A DNA stretch of 64,000 bases from Dermanyssus gallinae (Eukaryota > Arthropoda > Arachnida > Mesostigmata > Dermanyssidae): contig QVRM01002061.1 of NCBI GenBank assembly GCA_003439945.1, positions 282,001 to 346,000 on the forward strand, written 5' to 3'. The notes beneath the pieces were generated by a model. It saw only the letters and a program-made list of their open reading frames with translations. It was not told the DNA's origin and did not search any database. Positions within the stretch are counted from its first letter, which is position 1; every line of letters begins with the position of its first letter. Shown here in pieces: positions 10,868-23,086 of this stretch. Made by a program: the position numbers and the translations under genes.

Positions 10868-12345
10868 TGACTTGTGCATGATGTTGTTATTGCTACATTT
10901 ACTGGTGGTGTTGTTGTTGTTGCTGCTGCTTCTGCTGCTGCTGCTGTTTTCGTCGTAGATTGTCGTCTCCAGTCGTGGTCGTCCTTCTCCTTCCCCCTAT
11001 CCTCTACCCCTCTCTCTCTCCATTTACTCTTCTCTTCCTCGCCCTACCCGTCGCCGCACTGTTGCTGCTAACTTTGCCACGGCGGACGGGCGAACGAGCG
11101 AGCCGGCGAAGTAACGATAAACAGCAACAACAACAACAACAGCAGCAACAGTAACAGAGGCGACAACAACAACAACCGCAGTAACAACAACAACAACAAC
11201 ACGGCGATACCGCCAGAGAAGGAGGGTCCCACCTCCACCTGTGGTCGCCGCCGGAGCCACTGCCACCACCGCCATCGCCGCCGCCGCCGCCGTCTCAACC
11301 GTCAACAGCAGACGCAACAGCATCGACGGCGCCGGCGGGAAAGGCGAGCGCCGTGCGACACCGCCGCGACGACGACGACGACAACGGCTCAACGATGCCG
11401 GCAACGCCGAACGCCACTGCGACAACATCACAAAGCGCACGGTGGTGGTGGTGGTGGTAGTGGTAGTAGTAATGGTGATACTGTGGATGCATAGTCACCA
11501 AAACAGAAAGAAACTTTGGTGAAGTTTCGGTGTTGTCCGCTTCGTGTTGTTGTTGTTGTCCGCAACTGTTCCCGTCGTCGACCGTCGTCGTCGTCACGCG
11601 GCGAGCGGCCAAGTGACTCAGCAGTGAATGAGTCGATGATGACTGAGTAAGAGAGTGAGTGAAGGACGCCCCTCTCCATCAGCAACAACAGCAGCAGCAG
11701 GAACGCCGTCATCATCTTCATCTTCGTGGTCCGGCTGTTCCTTCTCCTGCTCATCGTCCTCGTCGTCTTGCCGTTTCTCGCCGTCTTCTACCACATCTTG
11801 TCGTTGTTGTTGTTGTTGTTGCTGTTGTTTCTGCCGTCGTTGCTACTGCTGCTGCCGGCGAGGTCTTCTTATATTGGCCGCCTTATCGTTGTTGTTGCGG
11901 TTGCTGTTGTCGTAGTCGTTGTGGATTTGGACGGCGCCGGCGGCGCCCGGCATCATCGTTAACGTGTACGCCGACGACGACGTCGACGTCGTCAACAACT
12001 GTGGAAGCGTCACAACGATATCCACAACGACAGCAACAACAACAACAACACCAACAGCAACAACAACAACACCAACAGCAACAACAATAACTAACAACCC
12101 GCCACCATCTACTCCCAACAGAAGCAGCAGCAGCAACAGCGGCGGCCGCTCCACCACCACCAGCAACTTCATCATGGCTACGACGAGCACCCCGCCCAAC
12201 GAGCTCCACGTCTAGTCGGCGTAAGCCTGCTGCCGCTATCGTCTAGCAGTACGGTCGTCCGCGTTCGACTAATGCTGCTGCTGCTGCTGCTGCTACTACT
12301 ACGACAACAACAACAACAGCAACAACAATAAGGACTACATCTTGT
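10868..12345. repeat. Triplet-rich block
   Basis: CTG/GTT at 10900-10950, CAA/CAG at 11120-11200, GCC/CGC/GAC at 11265-11390, GGT at 11440-11475, GTT at 11800-11830, CAA/CAC/CAG at 12020-12150 and CTG/CAA at 12270-12330. Frames of 70-143 residues on both strands are compositionally biased. A coding poly-Gln exon cannot be excluded, but nothing specific supports one. Confidence 0.75.
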
Positions 12346-12479
12346 AGAGTTATTTCTAGGACCTCTCTCGGAGTGTGCTGTTTGTTCGATTCGACTGTAT
12401 GACAGTACGTCATTGGATGTCATATCACAGTGACAGCAACAGCAGCAACAACAACTGGCCGATACCGCGCCTCTGTACA

Positions 12480-12766
12480 ACATCAACAACAAACTCTCCT
12501 ACCACAGTGCAGTGACAGTTAGAAACGACGACGGTGACAAAAGCAATAACAACAACAAGGACAATACAGTCGTGAAGTGAGAGTGAATGAGCAAGTTGAG
12601 TGAATAGCTTGTGTGTGTTATCCGAAACCAAAGTCGCGAAACACGGACACAGTGAAGACAGACACGCAGACGGTTTTCACCTAAGTAGTAGAGAGCAAGT
12701 GGTTTGCTGATCGACCAATCGGAGATAAGCGGCGGAACGGTTGTTATTATCAACGATCACTACACG
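12480..12766 (+). other. Possible 5' noncoding exon with splice donor
   Basis: The stretch has the look of an arthropod 5' UTR: GTGA/CAGTGA-rich, AGACAGACACGCAGACGG-like motifs, and no long open frame. It ends at ACG|GTAAGT (donor 12767-12772), an almost consensus donor. No ATG-initiated frame of useful length precedes it. This is inference from composition and one splice site. Confidence 0.25.
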
Positions 12767-12772
12767 GTAAGT

Positions 12773-14530
12773 TGATTGGTGATTGATATACAGGTGTGTA
12801 TATATACACACATAGAGAGAGTGTAGATGTGTATATATGTATACACATATAAAGAGAGAGGGACAAGGCCAGATTGCCGGTAAAATAGGATCGATAAGCC
12901 CACTGATGTGCCGGTACATCAGTGGGGCAGATAGCAGAGTGCGTCCGGTCGACAAGTGGCGTCACCAGATAAAATACAACAATGTTTTTCGTTCGATGTT
13001 CCAGTATGTCTATTCGTAGAGATGCACATATATGCACACAACAACTACAGACATACGGAGCAAGCGTCAATATTTTGTATTCTTTCTAAATTAACTGTAG
13101 ATCCCGGACTCGGGTGTCTTCTCTAAAGCGTGTGTAAGCTTGCATATGTATAGACAAAAAAAAGAACAAATAAATGCTGCATACCACCGGCATCTGACCG
13201 CACTTCAACCAACTCGACTTCTGTATGCTGCTGCCGCTGCTAATGCTTGTATTGAATGCAAGTAGTTGATTGTGAGAGTCATAATTGATTCATTGCAGTT
13301 AGGTTAACGCAACCAACAAAGACATGAGTCATAATCGTATCACTGAGCCAAAAATCGTTAAACCAACAACAAACGAGTTCGACCAATCGTGCGAATCGTA
13401 CGAGTACCACTAGTGAATAATCCGCTGCCATCGGCATCGAACAACCAACAACGAGGAAACCGATGAGATGGAACAATAAGTCGCTGAACGCAGCACAAAG
13501 GAGCGAGTGTATGGTAGATAGGGAAATTGAGAAAGTCGCTGCTTCGACAAAGGCCGGGATAGCTCCACATGGGCCGGGATAGATATGCCCCCATCTCGGA
13601 CGCAACCCGATCCATCGGGCATCCGGGAGCTGGCCGAGAGAAGATGGGTGTGTCCCCGTAGACAAGCGAGAAATGCCGTCGTTGTCAGCCGCACAAAGGG
13701 ACAAATGAGCTCTCACAAAGCTCATTTACGAACCAACGTTTCGTAGTAGAAGTCACTGCAGTACTGTTTCACGTAGCATGCACATAAATGAACGACATAT
13801 CATCATCATCATCAATATCGCTATGGTCGGGTTTTCGAACTTTCATAGGGCAGCTTAGATCACGCTCTGATAATGCCGGTCGAGATTCCCCAGAGTACGG
13901 CTGAACTTGACGAGGGAAGGTCTGCAGAAAAGGTATGCTTACCAGTTAACAATTCCTGCCAAGTAACAACAACAACATCATCAACAACAACAGCAGCAGC
14001 ATCCGCAAACACAATCGGAAACAAAGTACACTTTCGAGACGACGATAAGCTGTAACACAATTTCTTCGAATATCAATTTAATGGAGATTATGATAATTTG
14101 TAAATATTCATCATCATCAGCAGCAGCATTATCATCATATTAATAATCCCACCACTAGACTGACGTTTGAATTGACGTTTGCCGCGCGTCATTTGACAAC
14201 AACCGGCATTTGTCACACGCACCAGTACCACAAGCTGACAGTTGACAACGCAACACACAACACGCGTGCGAGCCCCGGTGCTTCTATGCAACAACAATAA
14301 CAACAACAAAGTACAACGTATCTATTTATAGCAAGATAAAAGGGAGAGAGTACAGGATCGAGTTGCCTGCAATCATGACGATACGCAAACATGTCGAGAG
14401 TCGATATACACGTATCGCGTTCTCTCTAGTGGACGAAGCGGTGCTGGAACGGAGCACGAGTGGGTGCAAAGGTGACAAGTGAGCACTGATTTCACTCTTG
14501 TTCTACAAGGCGTGCGCGGGCTTCCAAAGT
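12773..14530. other. Unassigned stretch
   Basis: It contains a small hairpin (arms 12899-12909 and 12916-12926, 11 bp perfect) and a few AAC/CAG triplets near 13970-14000. A 148-residue frame on the - strand (13279-13725) shows no motif. No gene is supported. Confidence 0.4.
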
Positions 14531-14672
14531 CCAACAACAACTTTTCTACACGCACAGCTACAACAACAGCAGCTAAAACAACAACAACAGCAGCTAAAAC
14601 GACAACAGCAACTAAAACAACAACAGCAACTAAAACAACAACAACAACACGACGACGACGACGACAAACATA
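14531..14672. repeat. CAA/CAG/ACG triplet array
   Basis: Imperfect units of about 21 bp built on AACAACAGCAACTAAAAC repeat through 14560-14650, then (ACG)n. Confidence 0.8.
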
Positions 14673-15455
14673 ATAGCTGGTATTGGAACCTACCGGGTCC
14701 TTTATCTATCTATCTACCGTCTATGGTAGGCATGGCGCACACGAGCGGCGTGCAAAGGTCCTTCTTGTTCCCGGGGCTACATCCGGACAATCGAGCGACG
14801 AGGTCGAAGAGCACCAGCTTACTCAGCCCCTCCTCCTTTCCCTATGCGGTGGCTATCCCGTTCGCAAAGCGGGCTCACATGACACGCGCGCCTTTTTCCA
14901 CATGACGACAACACTAAACAACTAGACAATAGCAGTTAATAATAAAATCAACAACGTCAATGACAATAACAAGGATGACAGCAACAACAACAACAGCAAC
15001 AACGACAAGAACAATATCAAACCGAGCGGCAACCATGACGCCAAAGTAGGAAGACGGGTAAGATCAGTCACGAATCGAATTACTCAAACGATCAATCAAT
15101 CAATCTGCAGGCTGCACGCGGAAAACAGACGTTATTTGTTCGTTTGTGTCTTATCGCCGGGGCCGCCGCCGCGGAATATAGCTGCGCAATACAATACATA
15201 ATATACCGCCGTAATAGTATTCTTCGTATCATTCCTGTCATTGTTATGCGTATGATGATGATAATGATAATTATGCTCGTTCTATTTCGTTATAAGTTCG
15301 TATTCACGTAAGTGAACGAACGATACACGACCGACCTCCACTATGTTTTCGACTTGCTCTGGTGGCCGGCCGGGCTCGATCGGTCCGTATAAACGTAAGC
15401 ATTCTCCAAGATGACAATGGCATTTATTACACTTTCTATTGCAGAAATACACGCC

Positions 15456-15458
<3 letters not shown>
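14673..15458. other. Unassigned stretch
   Basis: Short CAA runs near 14985. Nothing else is recognised. Confidence 0.4.

Positions 15459-15520
<62 letters not shown>
15459..15520. repeat. (TA)n microsatellite
   Basis: About 31 uninterrupted TA units. A second array of about 34 bp lies at 15588-15621. Confidence 0.95.
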
Positions 15521-15522
<2 letters not shown>

Positions 15523-15586
15523 TATGCCATCACATATTCCTGTAGCCCTACAATGAAAGTAAATGAACAAATATCCTACACCATGC

Positions 15587-15623
<37 letters not shown>

Positions 15624-15869
15624 GGCTGACTGCAGTACGAATGTTGTGTGCCGTCTTCTTCCGTTTAAGTTGTTGTTGTTGGTGCTGCTGCTGCTGTTCT
15701 TCTTGATTGTATTTTGTGAATGACAACAAATCTATTTATAGCCATCCAGTCAGTGTGGCAGTAGCAATGAAACGCCAGATCAGTCTTTTTTTGGGCTGCT
15801 GATCTTGATGAGGCAGCATGAGCCGCCATAGACCAACCAACCAACCAACCAACCACAAACTCTGATTCG

Positions 15870-16063
15870 GGTTGACCGACCCTTGGTCCGTCTTTTATTT
15901 ACCGTCCACGGGACTGCTTTCGCATTCTGCTTCGTGAGACGGACTGTCCATAAACACAACAAATGTGCAGCGATGAGGCTCGAACCCGTGCAGCACCTAT
16001 GTGTCTCCTCCGGTCCGGTCGCGAGGCGCACGCGAATGCACCCACTATGCCATCGGGCTCGAC
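15870..16063 (-). mobile_element. tRNA-derived SINE, family 1, copy 2
   Basis: Same order of blocks as the copies at 5.2 and 23.1 kb. On the - strand the head GAGCCCGATGGCATAGTGGG resembles an A box. GCGCCTCGCGACC and the B box GGTTCGAGCC follow, then a tail with CCCGTGGACGGTAAAT-like sequence. I could not find a clear TSD because CCAA repeats flank the tail end. Confidence 0.85.
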
Positions 16064-16453
16064 CAAACAAACGACCAATCAACCGTCAGACCAACAGTCA
16101 GAAGAGAGGAACGCAAAATATGCAGAAAAACAACCATCCAGCCAATCAAATGTACGCCGACAGCAGAAAGAGTCGCAGTTTCTGTTTTTGTTGTTGTTTT
16201 TTCCGTCGTTATGCGGCTCTTCGCCTCGTTGGACCTCATCTGCCCAGGAAAGACACCGTGAGCTGTAAAGCGTCACTGGCTCTTTGCTGCCCTACTGTAT
16301 ATACCCACTGATAAAGTTCACTCTGTGTGAACGTCTGCATGTTGTGATTGTGGTGGTTGGCCAGGTTGTTATTGTTAGTGTTGTTTAATGATTGCCGCTA
16401 CTGTTATCAACAAGTCGCAAGTCGATGTTTATAGTCGTGACCTATAATCATAC

Positions 16454-16732
16454 ATGTTGTTGTTGTTGTTGTCGTCGTCGTCATCATCATCGTCATCACT
16501 GTTGACATTTCCGGTGATGACGATGTTAATGCTGATGATAATCGGAACGCATCCACTAGTGCAATTAGCCCGAAATAAATCAGCACTTCGAGAGGAACAT
16601 ATTGATAACGAATTGAAGAACAGCGATATCGAACTAGCAGCATCGATCGAAGAACGACTTGTCGTCATCCACTATCAATTGGCAGCGACGCGGCCACGAC
16701 AGCAGACATGCAGAATAACCGCAGCAAAGTGA
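16454..16732 (+). CDS. Low-confidence 92-residue open frame
   Basis: An ATG opens a frame whose first 30 residues come from (GTT)n and (CGT)n and read as a hydrophobic Leu/Ser/Met stretch like a signal peptide. The rest is of normal complexity: LREEHIDNELKNSDIELAAS then EERLVVIHYQLAATRP, plausibly helical. The - strand also has a frame of similar length. No family is recognised and it could be chance. Confidence 0.15.
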   Translation: MLLLLLSSSSSSSSSLLTFPVMTMLMLMIIGTHPLVQLARNKSALREEHIDNELKNSDIELAASIEERLVVIHYQLAATRPRQQTCRITAAK

Positions 16733-17078
16733 AGTCACGACAAGAGACAACATTTTCCGTATGGCGTCGACGTCATTCATTCCACCTACTATGGCCGTAA
16801 CCTACCACAACTGCCCACAAACTACTGATTAAACTCTGTCAGTCACTACCAGCATTAACACCACCACCACCACCACCATTGATGAAGAGATCGATCAATA
16901 GACAAACAGATAAATATAAATATATAGAATAAGATTATAGATAATATATATATATAGAAATATAAATATATAGATAAATATAAGTAAATAGAAAAAGTTT
17001 CCCCCTCCCCCCGCCTGACAAACTTGTCCTCCCTGAACTGTGTGAGCGCTTGTCGCTAACTAAACTGCGAAGTCACTC

Positions 17079-17489
17079 ATGCCCAACAAAACACTTCTAC
17101 TGTACACAACAACAACAACAGCAACATTTAGACATCTAATGGGCCAAAGCAGGGTAGACTTGGTTGCAGTGATGTTATATGATTGTTGTTCATCGCTACG
17201 CGAGTTAGTTACCTTTGACGCGAGCATTGCGTGTTCAGCTGCCTCTGGCGGTGACAGTGGCCAACTTTCCAGCAACGATATTGAACGATATGATGCGGCG
17301 GATGGCAATGGCGACGACGGAGATGATTACGTGCGATTCGACGACGACGACGACGACAAATCCCGCATCACCACCTGCAAACCAACTAAGCGACGACTAG
17401 CGACGATTTCAAACGCGAATGAGGCGCCTCTTCCTGACTGCCTGACTTACTGGCTGGCGGCCGCCGCTGCTGCTGCCGCTAAATTCTGA
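17079..17489 (+). CDS. Candidate 136-residue protein or exon, unknown function
   Basis: An ATG-initiated frame of 136 residues with largely normal composition. Low-complexity parts are a Thr run near the start, an Asp run around residues 78-92 and an Ala run near the end. The middle reads LRELVTFDASIACSAASGGD and SSNDIERYDAADGNGDDGDD, followed by a basic patch KPTKRRLATISN. No domain is recognised. It is preceded by AT-rich intron-like DNA and followed by purine-rich GAGA tracts. Chance occurrence in GC-richer DNA is possible; conservation in a related genome would decide. Confidence 0.28.
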   Translation: MPNKTLLLYTTTTTATFRHLMGQSRVDLVAVMLYDCCSSLRELVTFDASIACSAASGGDSGQLSSNDIERYDAADGNGDDGDDYVRFDDDDDDKSRITTCKPTKRRLATISNANEAPLPDCLTYWLAAAAAAAAKF

Positions 17490-19130
17490 GCGGATCGGCG
17501 AGAGTTGGAAAGAGAGCGGAGACGGCAGCGGCCGCTAGAAGCAGCGAAAGAGAGCGAAAGAGAGAGAGGGCAAGTGATAGATAGATAAGGGACGGGGTGA
17601 GCAAGAGAGAGCGGGAAAGAGGGAACGCGCGCCAAGATTTGAACGAACACGTCATCTGCTAGATATGATGTTGACGTTTTTACAAGGTCAACAATAAATT
17701 CGGACCAATTGACAGGTAGATAGATATGTAGGTAGGTAGGTAGGTAGATAGATAGATCTATAGATAGACGGACAAACGCTATCGTTTCTCTGCTCAAAAT
17801 TCTGTTAGTATGATATACGATGTGCAACTACTACAGGCAACTGTAGTTTTAATTAATGCGTGCAGCGCTGTTTCTGTTGCTGATATGAACCGCGCACGCA
17901 GCCAACAAGTGTTGCCAACTTGTTGTTGTCTATATAATTGCTGATAGAGTGGTGTCGTTGGTTGCCCGTCGTCGTAAAAACGAAGAGGAACAGAAAGAGA
18001 ATAGCCACTACCTAGCCATGACGACAATGGCCCACATAGCTGAGGCGGTGGACGTGGTACAGCAGCTGGCAATTGGCGACATTGCTAAGAGCCGTGACCA
18101 CAACTACTCTTACCATGACATAGACACCACAACAACAACAACAACAACAACAAAGTCAACAACCATTGTATAATAAGTAGATAGGACAACATACCCAGCA
18201 TCAAAGCACTGACGCCCACACACACAAACCCACAGAGACCCAACGAGCAAAGTCTTTTCGTTCTCGCACACTCTAACAATCTCCAGTGAGTGTTGGCTAT
18301 GTATGAGTATATTGTTCTCCCTTCTTCCCTCTCCTTTTCTCACTTTCCCTCTCTATCTCTATATATAGCTCCCTCTAATCTCTCTTAATCTTTAGCTGTC
18401 ACTTGCGCTATTATTAGGTTCCCTTTCCGTCGCTCCTCACCTAGGCTCTCCGCTACCCACACACTACCCTGATCTGTTGCTGCTCACTGCTCAAATAGGT
18501 GGGAGAGGCCCCCGAGACACGTGGTTGGCTGTTGTTTGTACTTGTTGACGCTGGGTTAGCAGCTCAACCTGGAGACGTCTCCGCGCGGCATGCTAGTAGC
18601 ATTCACCCGCGGCTACGTCAACAATGTCAACCTGTGCTACGCTCTCCCTTTCTTTACTCGTATTATTGTCGGTGTTGTTGTTGTTATTATTGCTGTCCCC
18701 GTCGGTGACCTTACTTTCTACCTACTCTCGACTCACTCTTGACCTATCTATGACGTACCGGCCGCCGGTTTATGATCTATGACGTATCAATCTCACAATC
18801 GCATATCGCTACTTTTCGCTGTAACTACTGGCTGTTATGGTCTTGCCGGTTTTCCTCCTATTTTTCTCGTTCTTGCGCTGTCTCTTGCCTAGAAAGCGCG
18901 CGAGAGACAGGGAAAGAGAGATATAGCAAAACACTTATAGGCATCATCTCAATGCATACTCGGTTAGCGTTCTATGCTGCGCAGTAACTATTTCGCTTGT
19001 CTTTGCTACTGTTGTTGCTCTTGTCAACAGTTTCTTTGTTACTGTTGTTGTTGTTGTTGTTATTGTTGTTTCGATTCTACATGTTGATAATGTTTACTGC
19101 GTGTTCCTAATAATAATAAACGTATCTTTA
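17490..19130. other. Unassigned stretch
   Basis: It holds GAGA-type tracts, GGTA/GATA tetranucleotides (17720-17765), CAA at 18125-18160, CTCT tracts (18300-18370) and GTT runs near 18665 and 19040. No supported gene. Confidence 0.4.
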
Positions 19131-20650
19131 GTTGGAATTCATTCCTTGGCACCTTTCCACCATGTGTCGTTTTGGGAACTAGCCCACAGCTCATGGTATC
19201 AGAGTCGCACTGGACATCTCCACCGTTATGCCGTTTCACAAAACTAAAGCGCGCAATCTTCTTATATGCCACCACGCGGGACACCTGTGTTGGTCGACTA
19301 AGAAAATACGAATCAAGTGTATCATTGCGTACCAGCTCTTAAAACATGCAAAGATTTATCTTTCTGGTACTGGCACATATTCGGGAGTACCACAGGATCA
19401 ATGCGGCGCACTACAATGACGTACCGGCTTTCCCACAAACATGAAGCTTAATGTACATTTGGTAAAAACGAGCCTCTGCATGTAAGCAGTATGTGGGAAA
19501 AGTTTAAAACCAAAAACAAACATATATACACACACAGAAGTCACACAACTGAGGCTCCATACATCTTAGGGAGTCGTATAGCTCTGTAAATTAGACATTT
19601 TTTTCTAATGCAATGGGCGACAGGTGCGAAACTCGTAATCCTTGTAAAAGACGACGTTTGAACATAAACATGCACTATGCACCTGATGTATACGTGACGA
19701 TGATCACATGCAGGAGCAGACCAAACTCGCAAGGCATTGAATACGTTCAAACCCCATCGACCTCCCGTCTGGTCTGCTCCACTTTAGCTTCCCACACCAA
19801 AGTAAAACATTCGTAAGGTACTGCTCGCGGCATCTTGAGCCTCAGTCGGATTGTTTCAGTAGCTGGTACACAGCCTCCCGTGAGACGCACAAGGTGGCTC
19901 CTTGTTTGAATAGACAAACAAAGCGCTCGCTTCATATACTCGTCTATTAAAAAAAACTTTTAAGCTAGTGGAAATTGGCCAGGGTAAGATAGTTCCATGC
20001 CCTGTCAACACCACGAGTCGTTGGTACTATGTCGTTTGTATGCACTGTGATTCTGAATGAACCTGTAGGCCAAGATACGTGAACGAGTTAACAAACTCTA
20101 ATGGTTGGCCGCAGCAACGTATAACATCTCTGGCATCGACATCCACTTCTGAATTGTATGACTTTGACCTTTCTGGTGTTTATCTCTTAATAATATATCT
20201 TATACCTTACTATAGAGGTAATGTGTTTGATGATACCTAAGCCGCGATGTGCGACTACGATAACATTAGTAAACATCACCATCACGACTTTGTGGTACTC
20301 TTGTCAAACGTAACCAACAAGGTCAGCGAGGAGGAAACGAGACGCAGTTTAGCGGGTCCCTTTGCGGACTTCCCACATTTTACTTAATCTCTAATGCATT
20401 ACGCTCACCGTCTACCTGTAAGGTGTCCTCATCAAAGAAACTAGCTTTTACACTCAGGGGAGACCCACCTACTCCTGAAAGGTTCAACCAGCAGATGACG
20501 AGAGGGGCTTTGTCAAAGGCCTTAACGAAATCAATAAAGACTGCATTCAGATAACCTCTGCGTTGTGTCACAGCCCGCTCGATTTCTGGCTGGAGAACTT
20601 AGATTGCATCACGAGTTTCTCGGCGGCCAGGCCATGAGCCCGCCTAGGCT
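19131..20650 (-). pseudogene. Non-LTR reverse transcriptase relic
   Basis: Read on the - strand from about 20650, the palm-A region appears as AVFIDFVKAFDKAPL, followed by SFFDEDTLQVDGE and a degenerate GSPQRDPL equivalent of the GxPQG box. Further along, a KHQKGQSHTIQ segment is frameshifted from the usual NTKKSKVIQF motif. Many stops interrupt it. The 3' third (19131-19520) shares sequence with 21009-21790, including CAATGATACACTTGATTCG. A LINE in an advanced state of decay. Confidence 0.72.
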
Positions 20651-20984
20651 TATTGCCCGATCTCGTAAGTAACGTCTAGATGATGTGTCGTTGTCTGCTA
20701 GCGATCTACCGTGTTCGAACTACATTATCCAGCGAACACTATTTGGAACGCCCACAATCAAACTAGTTGTTCACAATGCTAGCGCCAATAATCACGGTGA
20801 AGCGATTCTGGCATGTATGCTTGCCAGCTTTATTCAGCTTCTCGTTGACCCACTAATGAAAATTGTGCGCATTAATCACGCTCTGGATTGCAAACGAGGC
20901 TCTGCCCGCAGGAGTCAATAGAGAACTCACCTTCTGATAAACCGATGACATAAATTAAACACGTTGCTGGTAATCGTAGTGGAA

Positions 20985-21008
20985 ATATATATATATATAT
21001 ATATATAT
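20985..21008. repeat. (TA)n microsatellite
   Basis: Twelve TA units directly adjoining the left end of the retrotransposon relic at 21009. Confidence 0.9.
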
Positions 21009-21790
21009 CAAAAAGCACAACCTCCTTGTCATAAGATGTCACGGCGAGCCTGTCTGGTTCGAATAAAAAAATATGAATTAAGCGTATTATTCAATTCAAT
21101 TCAGTATTTATTTTAACACAAAATTGGTATACAGTTGATCACGTTTCACAAGGTGTCACGATGTGAAAGTTCGGTCTCACAATATTTATTTAACTTTTGA
21201 TGATAAGGACGTTTCGCAGATTTTTGCATATACAAGTATATGATATCGCCCAACATCCCACAATCCACAGAAGCTACAAACACATTCTTCAATATTAAAA
21301 CAGCTGAGCTTCATGCATATGTGATGGTGATACCCTTGCCATGTTGTTCGGTAGATTAGCGAACGGTTCTTTTGCATGACTCCTTTCCATCTCTGTGAAC
21401 AAAAGGCCGGGCCATAGGTCTCCGCTACAAAATTTAAATTTCTGTTCTCTCTATAAGCTTGATATAAATCTAGAATATGCGCTGTAAATTGTGTGTTATT
21501 GAGTGCCAGGCCTTCAATAAGTGTTCTCTCTCCGCACATCTCTAAGGCAAGTGTTGCCGATGCGCATTTTGGAAGCCGTAATACACGCTTAACATTGCAG
21601 GCCTTCAGCTCGTCCAGACTTTTTAAATGGCTCAGGGTACTGAGGATATTCAAGCGTATCATTGCGTACCTCAAACTCTTATAAATATCTACCTTTCTGG
21701 CACATAATCAGGAATACCACAGCGCGAGTCTCCCCGCAAACATATCTGTTTGTTAAAAATGACCTCATAAGTGTAAGCAGAATGTAGGAA
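21009..21790 (-). mobile_element. Older retrotransposon fragment, split by a later insertion
   Basis: Segments 21009-21090 and 21649-21790 together match one continuous piece of the 19131-19520 element. Blocks in common include ATATGAATTAAGCGTATTATT-like sequence (ATACGAATCAAGTGTATCATT in the other copy), GCGTACC, TCTTTCTGG-type sequence and GTAAGCAG-ATGT-GG. The match is interrupted exactly where the inner element lies. Confidence 0.65.
21091..21648 (-). mobile_element. Nested, 5'-truncated non-LTR retrotransposon 3' end
   Basis: On the - strand an open frame of about 155 residues runs from the left junction. It reads LKSLDELKACNVKRVLRLPK, then EMCGERTLIEGLALNN, then a Cys/His end HHHICMKLSCFNIEECVCSF and GRYHILVYAKICETSL. 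A stop, a 3' UTR and a GAATT-repeat tail follow. The flanks ATTAAGCGTATTATT (21076-21090) and TTCAAGCGTATCATT (21649-21663) look like a diverged TSD of the older element. The C-terminal zinc-knuckle-like region recurs at 38.7 kb. The uninterrupted frame suggests a younger age than its host. Confidence 0.7.
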
Positions 21791-23071
21791 AAAACATATA
21801 TAGTGCAGCTGATAGCGCAGAATACAATAAAAGGACATGCCTTACTGCATTGACTTCCGGCATGTTCTCAATTAAACCATTATTACTTAGCAAGCGCGTG
21901 TAAAACCAAGACCAATTCAGTATCAAACTAGTCCCCATCAAATAAGTAATTTGTCTCCGTAATGACAGGCTTTGGACTTGTTGAACGTCAAAGCTCAAAA
22001 ATCAGACATCACAGCATGTCGAGTTTGGCGAACTTTCTCCAGTACGATTTGTTTCGTATTTTTTGCGTATTTCATTCCCCTTCTGCTAGCCAATGATAGA
22101 TGACTTTTAGATGAACTCATTATTCTGTCTATTTAAAGCCTATTTAAAGTATGGACGTCAATGTTAACTGACACCCTGTAAATTGACTGTGAGTCTGTAT
22201 GTGTAAGGATTATAAACATAGTCCGTATTTCGTTTGCGTTCCGTAGTTTCAACAATTCTGCTACTGTTTTGTATTATCAGTCAGTATATCTCTTTATCCT
22301 ACATCCCTGGTGTAATAAATTCATCGGAATATAATTGTCTGTAGAGCCATCACTATTGCTCCACTAACGAAATATAATACTGATAGAAAGCTTGTTTCCG
22401 TTACGAGATCAGGGTTGTCGTAAGGAGTAGAGTTATGGGCTTTAATTTGATTTGCCTGTGTGTCTGCGCGATTAGATAACGGAATACGTTACTGGACTAA
22501 GAAGATACATGGAAACAAGTTTGCTTTCCGGCGGCTGCGTCGGGATCTGCAGGGGCACCGTAGAGATTTATGGACTTTATTGCTCATGTCATAATTACAT
22601 GTGCAGCACTAAACTAGAATAGAGTGAAGTGAGTCTACGCTATCTACGGCAGTATACAAGGCGATCCGTAGAGAATGCAGTAACGATTATTTGCAATAAT
22701 TGTGACAACAAAACAAACAGAACGCCAAAAGCGAAAAAGTGTGTGTGTCTTAAAGACGACGTCCAGGTCCAGACCTTTTATGAGCGTGAGAGCGCGGAAG
22801 AGGAAGAGGCCGCACGCGGCACAGATGGTAACACCAGATTATCGAGATGACTCTGTTTGGATGTAAGAACACCGTGACATACTACCTACATATGCGTCCC
22901 AAAGATTGGGCTCGTTTCCACGTAGCACACCTTCAAACAGCTATTTGCATCTCTTTGAATGAATACACAGTTCGCGTTTGTACAATAGATAAATAATAGA
23001 AACGCTACATAGATGATGAGCAGCACTATCTGACGTGCTGTCTGCTAATTAATAGCATGCGATTAGATTAG
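21791..23071. other. Unassigned AT-rich stretch
   Basis: No recognisable gene; the open frames are short and motif-free. Confidence 0.4.
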
Positions 23072-23086
23072 CGGACATCATGCTAC

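Noticed and set aside
13279..13725. 148-residue frame on the - strand
   Set aside because: No domain; the hydrophobic stretches look accidental and no start or splice context supports it.
15883..16311. 142-residue + frame overlapping SINE copy 2
   Set aside because: It reads through the antisense of the SINE, so it is not an independent gene.
19228..19419. A + strand GVPQ-like peptide resembling the reverse-transcriptase GVPQGS box
   Set aside because: The surrounding element is clearly coded on the - strand, and no other RT motif is found on + here.
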